Positions 8,256 to 15,222 of a DNA stretch of 26,218 nt are shown one piece after another. A program made the translations under genes and the position numbers. This DNA is from JAVBKB01 sp031554275 (GTDB lineage: Bacteria > Bacillota > Bacilli > JARBTR01): positions 1 to 26,218 of the forward strand of contig JAVBKB010000046.1 of assembly GCA_031554275.1 (NCBI GenBank), given 5' to 3'. Under the pieces are notes generated by a model. The model did not search any database and was not told where the DNA came from. It saw nothing but the letters and a program-made list of their open reading frames with translations. How positions within the stretch are numbered: position 1 is the stretch's first letter; each line of letters begins with the position of its first letter.

Positions 8256-9353
8256 TTAAGGTTTTTGAATCTCTATGTCTCCAGATCCGAATGCGCCATC
8301 CTTTTGCCCATGTCCGAATCCATCTCTATCATGCCCAGCTTTAATATGTTTACTTGACCCATTTCCCATGCCTGCAGGCATTTTTCTTAATGAATCTGCT
8401 TGCTCTTGAGTAAGGGTACCTTTTGAAACTAAATCTGCTAATACTGTCTCTTGTACTTTGGCAGTAGCTGACTTGATTGCTTCCATCTGTTCTTGATTTG
8501 GAACTGCCTTCTTACTTGCAATGATTTGATCTGCTTGTTCCTGTGTAATAGTCCCAGCGGTGACAAGGGAGTTAAGTTCAGCTTGGTACTTTGTAGAAAT
8601 CTTGCCCTCTATCGCTGTGATTAGGGCAGTGGTTAGGGTAGCACTTCCGCTTCCCTTTGGACCCTGATGACCAAGTGCATACTTATAGGCTTCATCTTGA
8701 CTAATTGTACCTGCTGATACGAGTTCTGTCAGTGCTGCACTCGTTGCATTATCTTGTGCGGTACGCAAAGCTTCTTGACTGGAGCCTTCTCCTTTAATTT
8801 TTCCTTTTCCAGAGAATTGATCCGCTTGTTCCTTAGTAATAGTTCCCTTTGAGACAAGGTCTGCTAATGCTGTCTCCATACTGGCAGTTACTTCTTCATG
8901 CAACGCCGTTTGTTGCGCATCTGTTAATTCTACTTTAGAAACTTTTGTGCCTTTTTCAGATTTTGTCGTCAATTGATCTGCTTGCTCTTGCGTAATAGTT
9001 CCAGCACTGACCAGCTTGTTAGCCGCTGATTTGAGCGCAGTTTCCTTCGCTGAACGAATTGCTTCCATCGTTGTTTTATCAATCTGCTTGTCTCGCTTTG
9101 TCATTAAATCTGCTTGTTCCTCAGTAATAGTTCCAGCAGTTACTAATTCTCCTAACGCAGATTCAGTACCAGCTTTCATTGCATCTTGATAGGCAGTTTG
9201 CTGTTCATTCGTCAAATCTGCAAAAGCACTTTTCATTTGCTTCATTTCTTTTCTTGGCTCTGTGTTAGCCTTTTCATCAGCAAGTGCATGGACACCAACT
9301 GCTGAAGCTAGTGTGCAAACCGCAATACCAGTTGTTATAATAATCTTTTTCAA
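8256..9353 (-). CDS. Secreted protein with six GTITxEQAD repeats
   Basis: A 365-residue protein with a signal peptide (MKKIIITTGIAVCTLASAVGVHA, likely cut after the Ala) and no lipobox cysteine at the cut. The mature part has six copies, 40-60 residues apart, of a module ending in (A)xxxLVxxGTITxEQADxx; the fourth copy is diverged (GTISQDEAYKYA). Each module is mostly predicted helix with alternating Lys/Gln/Ala. The C-terminus is rich in Gly, His and Asp (GHDRDGFGHGQKDG), which could bind metal, but that is inference. The start is a TTG supported by GAGGAG seven bases upstream. Modules of this kind occur in uncharacterised exported Firmicute proteins; I know of no assigned function. Confidence 0.8.
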   Translation of the reverse strand: MKKIIITTGIAVCTLASAVGVHALADEKANTEPRKEMKQMKSAFADLTNEQQTAYQDAMKAGTESALGELVTAGTITEEQADLMTKRDKQIDKTTMEAIRSAKETALKSAANKLVSAGTITQEQADQLTTKSEKGTKVSKVELTDAQQTALHEEVTASMETALADLVSKGTITKEQADQFSGKGKIKGEGSSQEALRTAQDNATSAALTELVSAGTISQDEAYKYALGHQGPKGSGSATLTTALITAIEGKISTKYQAELNSLVTAGTITQEQADQIIASKKAVPNQEQMEAIKSATAKVQETVLADLVSKGTLTQEQADSLRKMPAGMGNGSSKHIKAGHDRDGFGHGQKDGAFGSGDIEIQKP

Positions 9354-9476
9354 TTTAGCACTCCTCGTTTACTTATAATTTTTTAAAATTGGTCTTTTTT
9401 TAAATTGGTCTTTTTTTGATGAAGGAATCATCGATCTATGAAAATTTTTTCTGTTGTTATCATCCCCAATCTCTTT

Positions 9477-9621
9477 ATCCTGTTTCCTGATAAAAACACA
9501 AAATCGAAATCTGACCTGAAGTGAAAAGCAACGCATACCCAGCATTTGTATACTAGATTGACTGATAAAGCAGCTTGTTACTCTCGCCATTTCATTTTAT
9601 ATTTTTATCCGGAAACAGGAT
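9477..9621. repeat. 145-bp inverted-repeat element (MITE-like), copy 2
   Basis: ATCCTGTTTCCTGATAAAAA at 9477-9496 and its reverse complement at 9602-9621 match at 19 of 20 positions. The interior, read on the minus strand, shares GGCGA...AGTA...GCTGCT with the element at 5242-5392 read on the plus strand, and the two have nearly the same length. A 73-codon frame across it is best seen as a by-product of the repeat. It lies between the ABC module terminator and the repeat-protein gene. Confidence 0.6.
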
Positions 9622-9675
9622 TACTTGTCGTCATTCTAACAACCTTTTCTTAACATTTACTTAAAAACAATCGAG

Positions 9676-9714
9676 AAAAGCTGCCGAGAAAAAATAATGT
9701 TTTCTCGACAGCTT
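9676..9714 (-). terminator. Rho-independent terminator of the ABC module
   Basis: On the minus strand AAGCTGTCGAGAAAA (9714-9700) pairs with TTTTCTCGGCAGCTT (9693-9679) with one wobble, followed by TTTTCTC. It is about 30 bases past the stop of the ATPase-like gene. Confidence 0.8.
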
Positions 9715-9745
9715 AAGAATCTACTTTATATTAGCTTTCATTACT

Positions 9746-10390
9746 TTATATCAGCTTTCCGTTCTTCAATATTACTATTTCATCGGCTTGCTTTGCGATT
9801 TCCTTCGAATCAGTCGCAAGGATTACGCATTTCCCCGTATCATGTGCAAGTGATTTTAACAGAGTAATCATTTCCTGACACGTCTCTTCTTTAATATCCG
9901 GAATTGGATTTTCCACAAGAAGCACTGATTTCCCAATCAGCACTTCTCGAGCAAGTGCTACTTTGAATTGTTCGATACCTGAAAGTGTTGTGATTTTCTT
10001 CTTAGCCATTTCGCTTGAAATCCCAAACTCAGCTAATTGCGAAAGGATTTTCTCTTTGTTTCTAGTTTTAAACCCTGCAACATCTAGTCCGATTGAAATA
10101 TTTTCTATTGCTGATAGATATGCGATGCTATGAGGGTGCTCGAGAATAATTCCTGTTACATTTCTTTGAAAGGTGTTCTCACTTAAATCACGAATATCTT
10201 CCTCGTAATAACGCACACAGCCTTCATCAGGTTCTACAAATCCTCCAATTACTGAGAAGCAAACATGACGTGCAACATCTGTGCTTCCTGTTAAAGAGTA
10301 GAATGTGCCTGCTGAGAATGTATAATCACAATCCAGAAGAATCGTTACATTTTTATTAAACTGGAAGGTGACCTTTTCCATTTGGATCAT
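9746..10390 (-). CDS. Degenerate (probably non-catalytic) ABC ATPase-like subunit
   Basis: A 214-residue protein that aligns over its whole length with LolD/MacB-type ABC ATPases (IGGFVEPDEG, SAIENISIGL, LSGIEQFKVALAREVL, ADEIVILKNGKLI). Every ATP-handling motif is altered. The Walker A region reads GSTDVARHV where GxxGxGK(S/T)T is expected. The Q-loop Gln is Glu (ILEHP). Walker B reads LLVENP, so Asp is Glu and the catalytic Glu is Asn. The H-loop His is Asp (LATDS). The signature is LSGIEQ. The frame is intact, begins at an ATG with GTAGGAGG upstream, and starts 12 bases after the permease gene, so it looks selected rather than decayed. I infer a structural or sensory partner of the permease, or half of a heterodimer with an active ATPase encoded elsewhere. 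Confidence 0.8.
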   Translation of the reverse strand: MIQMEKVTFQFNKNVTILLDCDYTFSAGTFYSLTGSTDVARHVCFSVIGGFVEPDEGCVRYYEEDIRDLSENTFQRNVTGIILEHPHSIAYLSAIENISIGLDVAGFKTRNKEKILSQLAEFGISSEMAKKKITTLSGIEQFKVALAREVLIGKSVLLVENPIPDIKEETCQEMITLLKSLAHDTGKCVILATDSKEIAKQADEIVILKNGKLI

Positions 10391-10402
10391 CTTGTCATCC
10401 TC

Positions 10403-11833
10403 CTACTCATTATCGATCAGAAGTCTTTGCTGACTTATTCGCCAAATTTTCCAAAGTGGGTACATCACGCCATTTGCTGAAACAGCAAAACCAACTGCCA
10501 GCATACCGAAACTTGTAGGAATGCTGATATTGTAAGGCAACTTTGTTAATAGATATAAGGCATCGTTTGGATTTGGGACATCTATTAGATACCTCAGCCC
10601 ATTATTGTTACTTGAGTTACTCAGCTCCCCGAAATAACGAAATATTTCTGGAAGTTTTCCTATTAATATCGGAGAAGCAATAACGGATAGCATTAATCCA
10701 AGCGTCGTTAATAGTGCCATTTCAATTGTTAGCTGTACAAAGATACTTCGATTACTAACACCCATTAGCAGTAGGCTTTTGATTTCTAACTGTCTCTTTG
10801 TACAAGAAATCCATGCAAACAAAATTGAAAACAGGAAGATCGAGAAAATAGCACCCAAAGCTAGCCAAAGGCTATTACGGGTTATTTTGAGTAATGGTGT
10901 CGCTTTCGTCTGATAGTTTGAATCGTTTTGATAGAATTGATAATTGCTCAGGTCAATTCCTTTTTGAATGGCTTTCAATCGAAATGAATCGAAATCAGTT
11001 TCAGCAGTCAAGCTGTATTCGGCACGGTCTATGATATGCTCACCATTGTCACTTAGTTGGAAATGTGAAATCGTTTTGACTGGCACATAGATTTTGTTTT
11101 CTGGAAACAAATATGGCACTCTTCCAGCTACACCAGTGCTCCGCTTGAGGTTTGATTTACTGATTGCAATGACTTCATATTCTTCAACCTTTTTCGCATT
11201 TACACTTTTGATTTGAAACTTGTCACCAATTCTCAAGTTGTTTTTACTCGCCAGCTCTTGATTAATAATCGCCACCATTTTCTCAGATTCCATCTCTGTA
11301 AAAAGGTTCCCGGAAACCAATGAGTTGTCTTGATTATGAAACAGCGTGAACAATGCGAATTCTGATACACCTTCTAATTGGAATTGTGGTTGCTGTTCGA
11401 TTGTCAGCGTATTTTTGGGATCCTCGCCAACAGGTTTAATATTCTCTCCCACGACTGGCACCATCGCAAGATATTTCACATTTCGAACCTCTTTGAAAAA
11501 GGAAAGCTTCTGTGCATTTTCCAATGTTAGCACTGGAACATTATTAGAAGTGCTTGTTTCAACCTGATCAGTTACCTTGTTGTCATGGCTATCAATTGGT
11601 TTTTGAGGATCCGTGATGATCGGAACTTTTTTCCGCTGGTACGCATTTTCAATGTTCACTTGTAAACTTACATTTAGACTTTGACGGACTCGAGTCTGCT
11701 CTAACTCACTTTCACCTGCAGAATTGACGCTCATACTAAGCAGAATGATACTTCCAAGAACGAAAAAAATCCCGATTACCATAAGCGAGAACAATGGACG
11801 ATGAATAAGTCTATATAGTACACGACGTTTCAT
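10403..11833 (-). CDS. MacB/FtsX-type ABC permease
   Basis: A 476-residue membrane protein of the mechanotransmission ABC type. One membrane helix near residues 13-36 is followed by a large extracytoplasmic domain of about 280 residues (MacB-like core, e.g. LASKNNLRIGDKFQIK, EYEVIAIS). Three more helices follow near 323-347, 368-392 and 440-465. The cytoplasmic loop RQLEIKSLLLMGVSNRSIF is the conserved FtsX coupling segment that should contact the nucleotide-binding subunit. The ATG has AAAGGAGAG upstream. It is transcribed with the degenerate ATPase directly downstream, and the kinase and regulator genes lie upstream, suggesting the four genes act together in envelope sensing. Substrate unknown. 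Confidence 0.88.
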   Translation of the reverse strand: MKRRVLYRLIHRPLFSLMVIGIFFVLGSIILLSMSVNSAGESELEQTRVRQSLNVSLQVNIENAYQRKKVPIITDPQKPIDSHDNKVTDQVETSTSNNVPVLTLENAQKLSFFKEVRNVKYLAMVPVVGENIKPVGEDPKNTLTIEQQPQFQLEGVSEFALFTLFHNQDNSLVSGNLFTEMESEKMVAIINQELASKNNLRIGDKFQIKSVNAKKVEEYEVIAISKSNLKRSTGVAGRVPYLFPENKIYVPVKTISHFQLSDNGEHIIDRAEYSLTAETDFDSFRLKAIQKGIDLSNYQFYQNDSNYQTKATPLLKITRNSLWLALGAIFSIFLFSILFAWISCTKRQLEIKSLLLMGVSNRSIFVQLTIEMALLTTLGLMLSVIASPILIGKLPEIFRYFGELSNSSNNNGLRYLIDVPNPNDALYLLTKLPYNISIPTSFGMLAVGFAVSANGVMYPLWKIWRISQQRLLIDNE

Positions 11834-12034
11834 AATTCTCTCCTTTAAACAATTTGGGATTGATTTTGTATCTTATCAAGTCAAGCGGCAAACAATTTAA
11901 AGCTGATTCCTTTCTTAATAGAATGAAGCTTTCTAAGAAATGAAGCTTCTTGATCGGAATCTATAGGTTTCTCAAAATCAGCAAGTTAATCTATTGTTTT
12001 TCTCTAAATTGCATCAAATGAATAAGCTTCAAAC

Positions 12035-13498
12035 TTACTCTGCAGTTTTTTCGAAATAAATAGTGAATTGAACACCTTCCGGCACATTTTGGAGATTAAA
12101 ATCAAGCTTGAGCGTGTTAAGAAACCGCTTCACAATGTATAATCCAAGCCCGCTTCCACCTGAATTCCGATTACGAGACTTGTCTAGGCGGAAAAACGGT
12201 CTGAACAGATCCTCAGTATTGTCTATCTCTAGCAGCGCGCCTGTATTCAGCACAGTTAATACATATTGGTCAACATCATCCTCCAACTTCACATAGAGTG
12301 TTGCTTCGTCTTTTGAATAGGAAATTGCATTGTGAATTACATTATGAATGACCTTCCCAAGCATGTTTTCATCAGTTGAAACCATTGCATCCTCTTCGAT
12401 TGCAGTTACTAGCTCCATATTTTTTTCTCGGATGAAGTAATCCAATTTACCAATAATGTTAAACACCATCTTATCCAACGAAAGTCTTTTCATCACTGGA
12501 TTGAAATCTGGACGATCGAGCCGCGAAACTTCCAGCATCTCTTTCACAAGGCCCTCCATCTCTTCCAGCTTCACAAATGATCTTTTCAGATACTTATCTC
12601 TATCTTGATAGACACCAATCCCGTGTATCATACCTTCTAATTGCCCTTTGACAGCTGTGATTGGCGACTTCAATTCGTGTGAAACAGTCGCAACAAATTC
12701 GCGCCGTTTCTCCTCTATTTTGCGTTCCTTCTCGATATCTTCTTGCAAATGTTCATTGACTGCCTGCAAATCTGTCATAGCTGTCTCTAGATTTCGAGAC
12801 AACATATTGAAGCTATTCGACAATTGCCCGATCTCATCTTCCCTACTAACAGGGATTTTGACTGAGAAATCTAGTTCTGCCATCATCTTTGCAACAGCAT
12901 TCATTCGTAAAAGTGGTTTTGCAATCATTCGCGAGAAAATAAAACCGGCAACCACAGCTACAAATAGAATGAAAATCGCAAAATAGGGAGTGAACTTCCA
13001 CAGAATACCCGATGTCTCATTGATTGGCTGCAGAGTAGCATTTCCCGATAACTTGTAGACACCATCTGTGAAATAGATTGGAGTCGAGAACGCTAGTGCT
13101 TCAGAATTACTAATTTGGTCCACATATTGATATACCTCAAGTCCATCAGAAAGAGGTGCTGTTTCAACCACTGGTGTGTTATTCGTAATCCTAACGAAGC
13201 GTGATGGTTCGAACACCAGTCGCCCCTGTTGATCATTTATTCGGAAGGTTACATTATATTTCTGTGCAAATGCTTCTAAGTGATCTGTACTTTGCACCAA
13301 TGAAGCCTGTTCTGAATCTGTAAGTAGTTTCGCAATCCCTTCCTCAAGCTGACCGCTTTTGAAAGTCTTGTAGTATGATGGCATGACAAAGAAAATTACC
13401 CCATACAATATAGCAGTTGTAAGCGCTAACATCGCTGAGGTCACGATAAATATTTTGAAAGTTACACTCTTTTGGAAAAAGAAAAATATTTTCTTCAT
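12035..13498 (-). CDS. Membrane sensor histidine kinase
   Basis: A 487-residue kinase. It has membrane helices at about 13-38 and 168-190 flanking an extracytoplasmic sensor domain of roughly 130 residues, a HAMP linker (190-243), a short coiled coil, the H-box FVATVSHELKSPITAVKG with phosphorylatable His274, the N-box KVIHNVIHNAISYS and the G-box NSGGSGLGLYIVKRFL. All catalytic motifs are intact. The ATG is preceded by TAGGAGC. It should phosphorylate the OmpR-type regulator encoded upstream. About 200 bases separate it from the regulator gene and from the permease gene, so internal promoters are possible. Confidence 0.93.
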   Translation of the reverse strand: MKKIFFFFQKSVTFKIFIVTSAMLALTTAILYGVIFFVMPSYYKTFKSGQLEEGIAKLLTDSEQASLVQSTDHLEAFAQKYNVTFRINDQQGRLVFEPSRFVRITNNTPVVETAPLSDGLEVYQYVDQISNSEALAFSTPIYFTDGVYKLSGNATLQPINETSGILWKFTPYFAIFILFVAVVAGFIFSRMIAKPLLRMNAVAKMMAELDFSVKIPVSREDEIGQLSNSFNMLSRNLETAMTDLQAVNEHLQEDIEKERKIEEKRREFVATVSHELKSPITAVKGQLEGMIHGIGVYQDRDKYLKRSFVKLEEMEGLVKEMLEVSRLDRPDFNPVMKRLSLDKMVFNIIGKLDYFIREKNMELVTAIEEDAMVSTDENMLGKVIHNVIHNAISYSKDEATLYVKLEDDVDQYVLTVLNTGALLEIDNTEDLFRPFFRLDKSRNRNSGGSGLGLYIVKRFLNTLKLDFNLQNVPEGVQFTIYFEKTAE

Positions 13499-13707
13499 AT
13501 TCTAAGCTCCTACGAGCGGGTGATTTTTTATAAAATTTAAATGGCATCAGATGATTTTTCATGAAATCAGATTCTCGAAATTCTTTTCGAAAAAATGTAA
13601 CCTGTTTTTTCAAAAGCAATTGATCCAGCAACTATTCTATTCTCTAATGGAGTATTGAACAGCGAGCCGCCTCTTTCGCAAGGTAGAATTCCGCATTACA
13701 TCATTAC

Positions 13708-14373
13708 CTAATTTTCAATCTTATATCCGATGCCCTTAATTGTTTGTATATAAGGACGATCTAGTTTCCTACGCAAATTCTTGATATGGGTGTCAATGAC
13801 GCGCGCATCTCCATAGAAGTCGAATCCCCACACTCGGTCAAGTAGCGCCTCCCGAGTCCATACCTTACCTTTAGACTCCAGCAGTGTTTGAAGTAATTGA
13901 AATTCTTTTGAAGTAAGTTCTATTTTCACATTATCAATTTTGACGGTAAATCCATCAATATCTACTTCCATATCTTGATAACGCAACACTTTTCCCGACA
14001 GTCCAGTTGTGGCACCTCTACGTAATACTGCTTCGACCCTTTTAATAAGAAGATTAAATGAGAACGGTTTCGTAATATAATCATCTGCTCCGTACTCAAA
14101 ACCCTTTAATTGATCTTGCTCTTCTTCAAGTGCCGTCAACATGATAATCGGAACCATTGATTTCTGACGAATCATTTTGCATACAGTATAGCCATCAATC
14201 TGAGGCATGTTCACATCAAGCATGACAAGATCAAATTCTCCATCTTTAAAAGCAACGTATCCCTTTTCACCGTCATTTGCAGTGGTAACTTCATAGCCAT
14301 TCGCCATCAAAAATTCCTTAATCAATTCTTGAATGTCTAGATCATCTTCTACAACTAATACTCTCTGTGCCAA
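13708..14373 (-). CDS. OmpR/PhoB-family response regulator
   Basis: A 221-residue DNA-binding regulator. The receiver domain has VLVVEDD, phosphoacceptor Asp53 in LVMLDVNMPQIDGY and the Lys of DDYITKPFSF. The C-terminal winged helix has the OmpR signatures ELTSKEFQLLQTLL, VWGFDFYGDARVIDTHIKNLRRKL and IQTIKGIGYKIE. I start it at TTG 14373 (AQRVLVVEDD follows), with AGAAGG eight bases upstream. The longer frame reaching 14490 adds a 39-residue tail unusual for the family and without a clear ribosome binding site. Likely target: its own module, including the permease genes. Confidence 0.92.
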   Translation of the reverse strand: MAQRVLVVEDDLDIQELIKEFLMANGYEVTTANDGEKGYVAFKDGEFDLVMLDVNMPQIDGYTVCKMIRQKSMVPIIMLTALEEEQDQLKGFEYGADDYITKPFSFNLLIKRVEAVLRRGATTGLSGKVLRYQDMEVDIDGFTVKIDNVKIELTSKEFQLLQTLLESKGKVWTREALLDRVWGFDFYGDARVIDTHIKNLRRKLDRPYIQTIKGIGYKIEN

Positions 14374-14495
14374 TACATTCGCCTTCTTCCTAATCAAATT
14401 CCCTGATTCCATTCTACATATAATCACCATATTATCGCAACTGTGTGAAAGGAGTGTGAGGTTTTGAGGGGATGTATTAAATGTAGGCAAAAGAA

Positions 14496-14515
14496 AAAGC
14501 GGTCGTCAGCCGCTT
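14496..14515 (-). terminator. Rho-independent terminator of the 70-residue gene
   Basis: On the minus strand AAGCGG-CTGACGA-CCGCTT (14515-14497) is followed by TTTCTTTT. It begins two bases after the stop at 14517 and would insulate the response regulator gene downstream. Confidence 0.75.
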
Positions 14516-14516
14516 A

Positions 14517-14729
14517 CTAAATACCCTTTTTGCGAATTGCCCAACCAGTTGGTGAACACAAAGCTGTCATTATGGCGAATACTTGTACATAATCCCTTAA
14601 AAATTCAACTTCGCAATATTCTTTCCCATATTCATTTTCCCGACTATTTACTTTGCAGATGAAGTCATTTGAAATCATTTTTGATCCGCTGAACAATCTT
14701 TTTAGTGGAATTATTGCCAATTTTATCAT
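14517..14729 (-). CDS. Small hypothetical protein (70 residues)
   Basis: Minus-strand frame starting MIKLAIIPLKRLFSG and ending AIRKKGI. GGAG ten bases before the ATG, an AT-rich TATATTATA just upstream of that as a possible -10, and a terminator hairpin straight after the stop together argue for a real short transcript. The product is basic, with a middle segment YVQVFAIMTALC that is mildly hydrophobic. I recognise no family. A longer in-frame start at 14828 lacks a ribosome binding site. It is divergent from napA. Confidence 0.45.
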   Translation of the reverse strand: MIKLAIIPLKRLFSGSKMISNDFICKVNSRENEYGKEYCEVEFLRDYVQVFAIMTALCSPTGWAIRKKGI

Positions 14730-14922
14730 AACTATTATTCTCCTATAATATAAAGTTCGCGTTTTTTCGCAGGGGATTAATCTCCTCATTGCGCTTCGTA
14801 TTTGAAGGATGTGTATACATATAGCCATGTATTTTCATTATTGAGCTGAACTGCCATACTGCCCTAAAATCAGTTTCAGCTCTTTCTTCACAATTTCTAC
14901 ATTTCTGTGAACACCCTGTTTT

Positions 14923-14972
14923 TGTGATTTATCTAACATCTGTTGTGGTCAATTTCAGTTATCTTTAAGTTA
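14923..14972 (+). promoter_or_regulatory. Fnr-type site and class II promoter of napA
   Basis: TGTGA-TTTATC-TAACA at 14923-14938 matches the TGTGA-N6-TCACA consensus of Fnr/Crp proteins at 9 of 10 positions. Its centre (14930.5) is 41.5 bases before 14972, and TATCTT at 14960-14965 is in -10 position for that start. This is the geometry of a class II activated promoter. It implies a leader of about 250 nt before napA. The start point is inferred. Confidence 0.6.
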
Positions 14973-15019
14973 CCAAGCTATCTATTTATAGCAAAGTTGG
15001 TCTTCACTTTAAATAGCCA

Positions 15020-15210
15020 ATATCACTCCGAGTCCGCTATCCTAAGAGCAATTATGGATACTGATCCGAGCATTTTGCTCGCAGAGTGCTGCCGGAAACA
15101 GCAGTGCTTTCACTTCATTGAGAAGGAGTAAATGATTTTGAATTCATTTTATATGTATTCATTACACACTCCGTCAATATGGAGTGAAAGCTATTTTTAT
15201 GTGAAGATAC
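15020..15210 (+). promoter_or_regulatory. Structured napA leader RNA with competing hairpins
   Basis: CACTC (15024-15028) can pair with GAGTG (15084-15088), enclosing two hairpins: TATCC/GGATA (15038-15042 with 15056-15060) and CGAGC/GCTCG (15067-15071 with 15077-15081). This makes a three-way junction. TGCTG-CCGGAAA-CAGCA follows at 15087-15103 and shares two bases with the junction stem. The heptamer CACTCCG recurs at 15167-15173 and there pairs with GGAGTG (15181-15186), ending about 30 bases before the napA ribosome binding site. The layout resembles a regulatory leader. It matches no riboswitch class I can name with confidence. Confidence 0.45.
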
Positions 15211-15222
15211 TATGTAGGAGGT

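Noticed and set aside
9369..9590. 73-codon minus-strand frame
   Set aside because: It lies almost wholly within the inverted-repeat element, and its composition is unlike neighbouring proteins.
13344..13631. 95-codon minus-strand frame overlapping the kinase gene start
   Set aside because: It overlaps the well-supported kinase N-terminus in another frame and has no ribosome binding site or domain.
14374..14490. 39-residue N-terminal extension of the response regulator
   Set aside because: No ribosome binding site at the upstream ATG codons, and receiver domains normally start a few residues before VLVVEDD; the TTG at 14373 has AGAAGG upstream.
15020..15110. Molybdenum cofactor (Moco) riboswitch
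   Set aside because: The context fits and a few words (CACTCCGAG, CCGGAAA) are suggestive, but the stem order does not clearly match the motif as I remember it, so I kept it as an unclassified leader.
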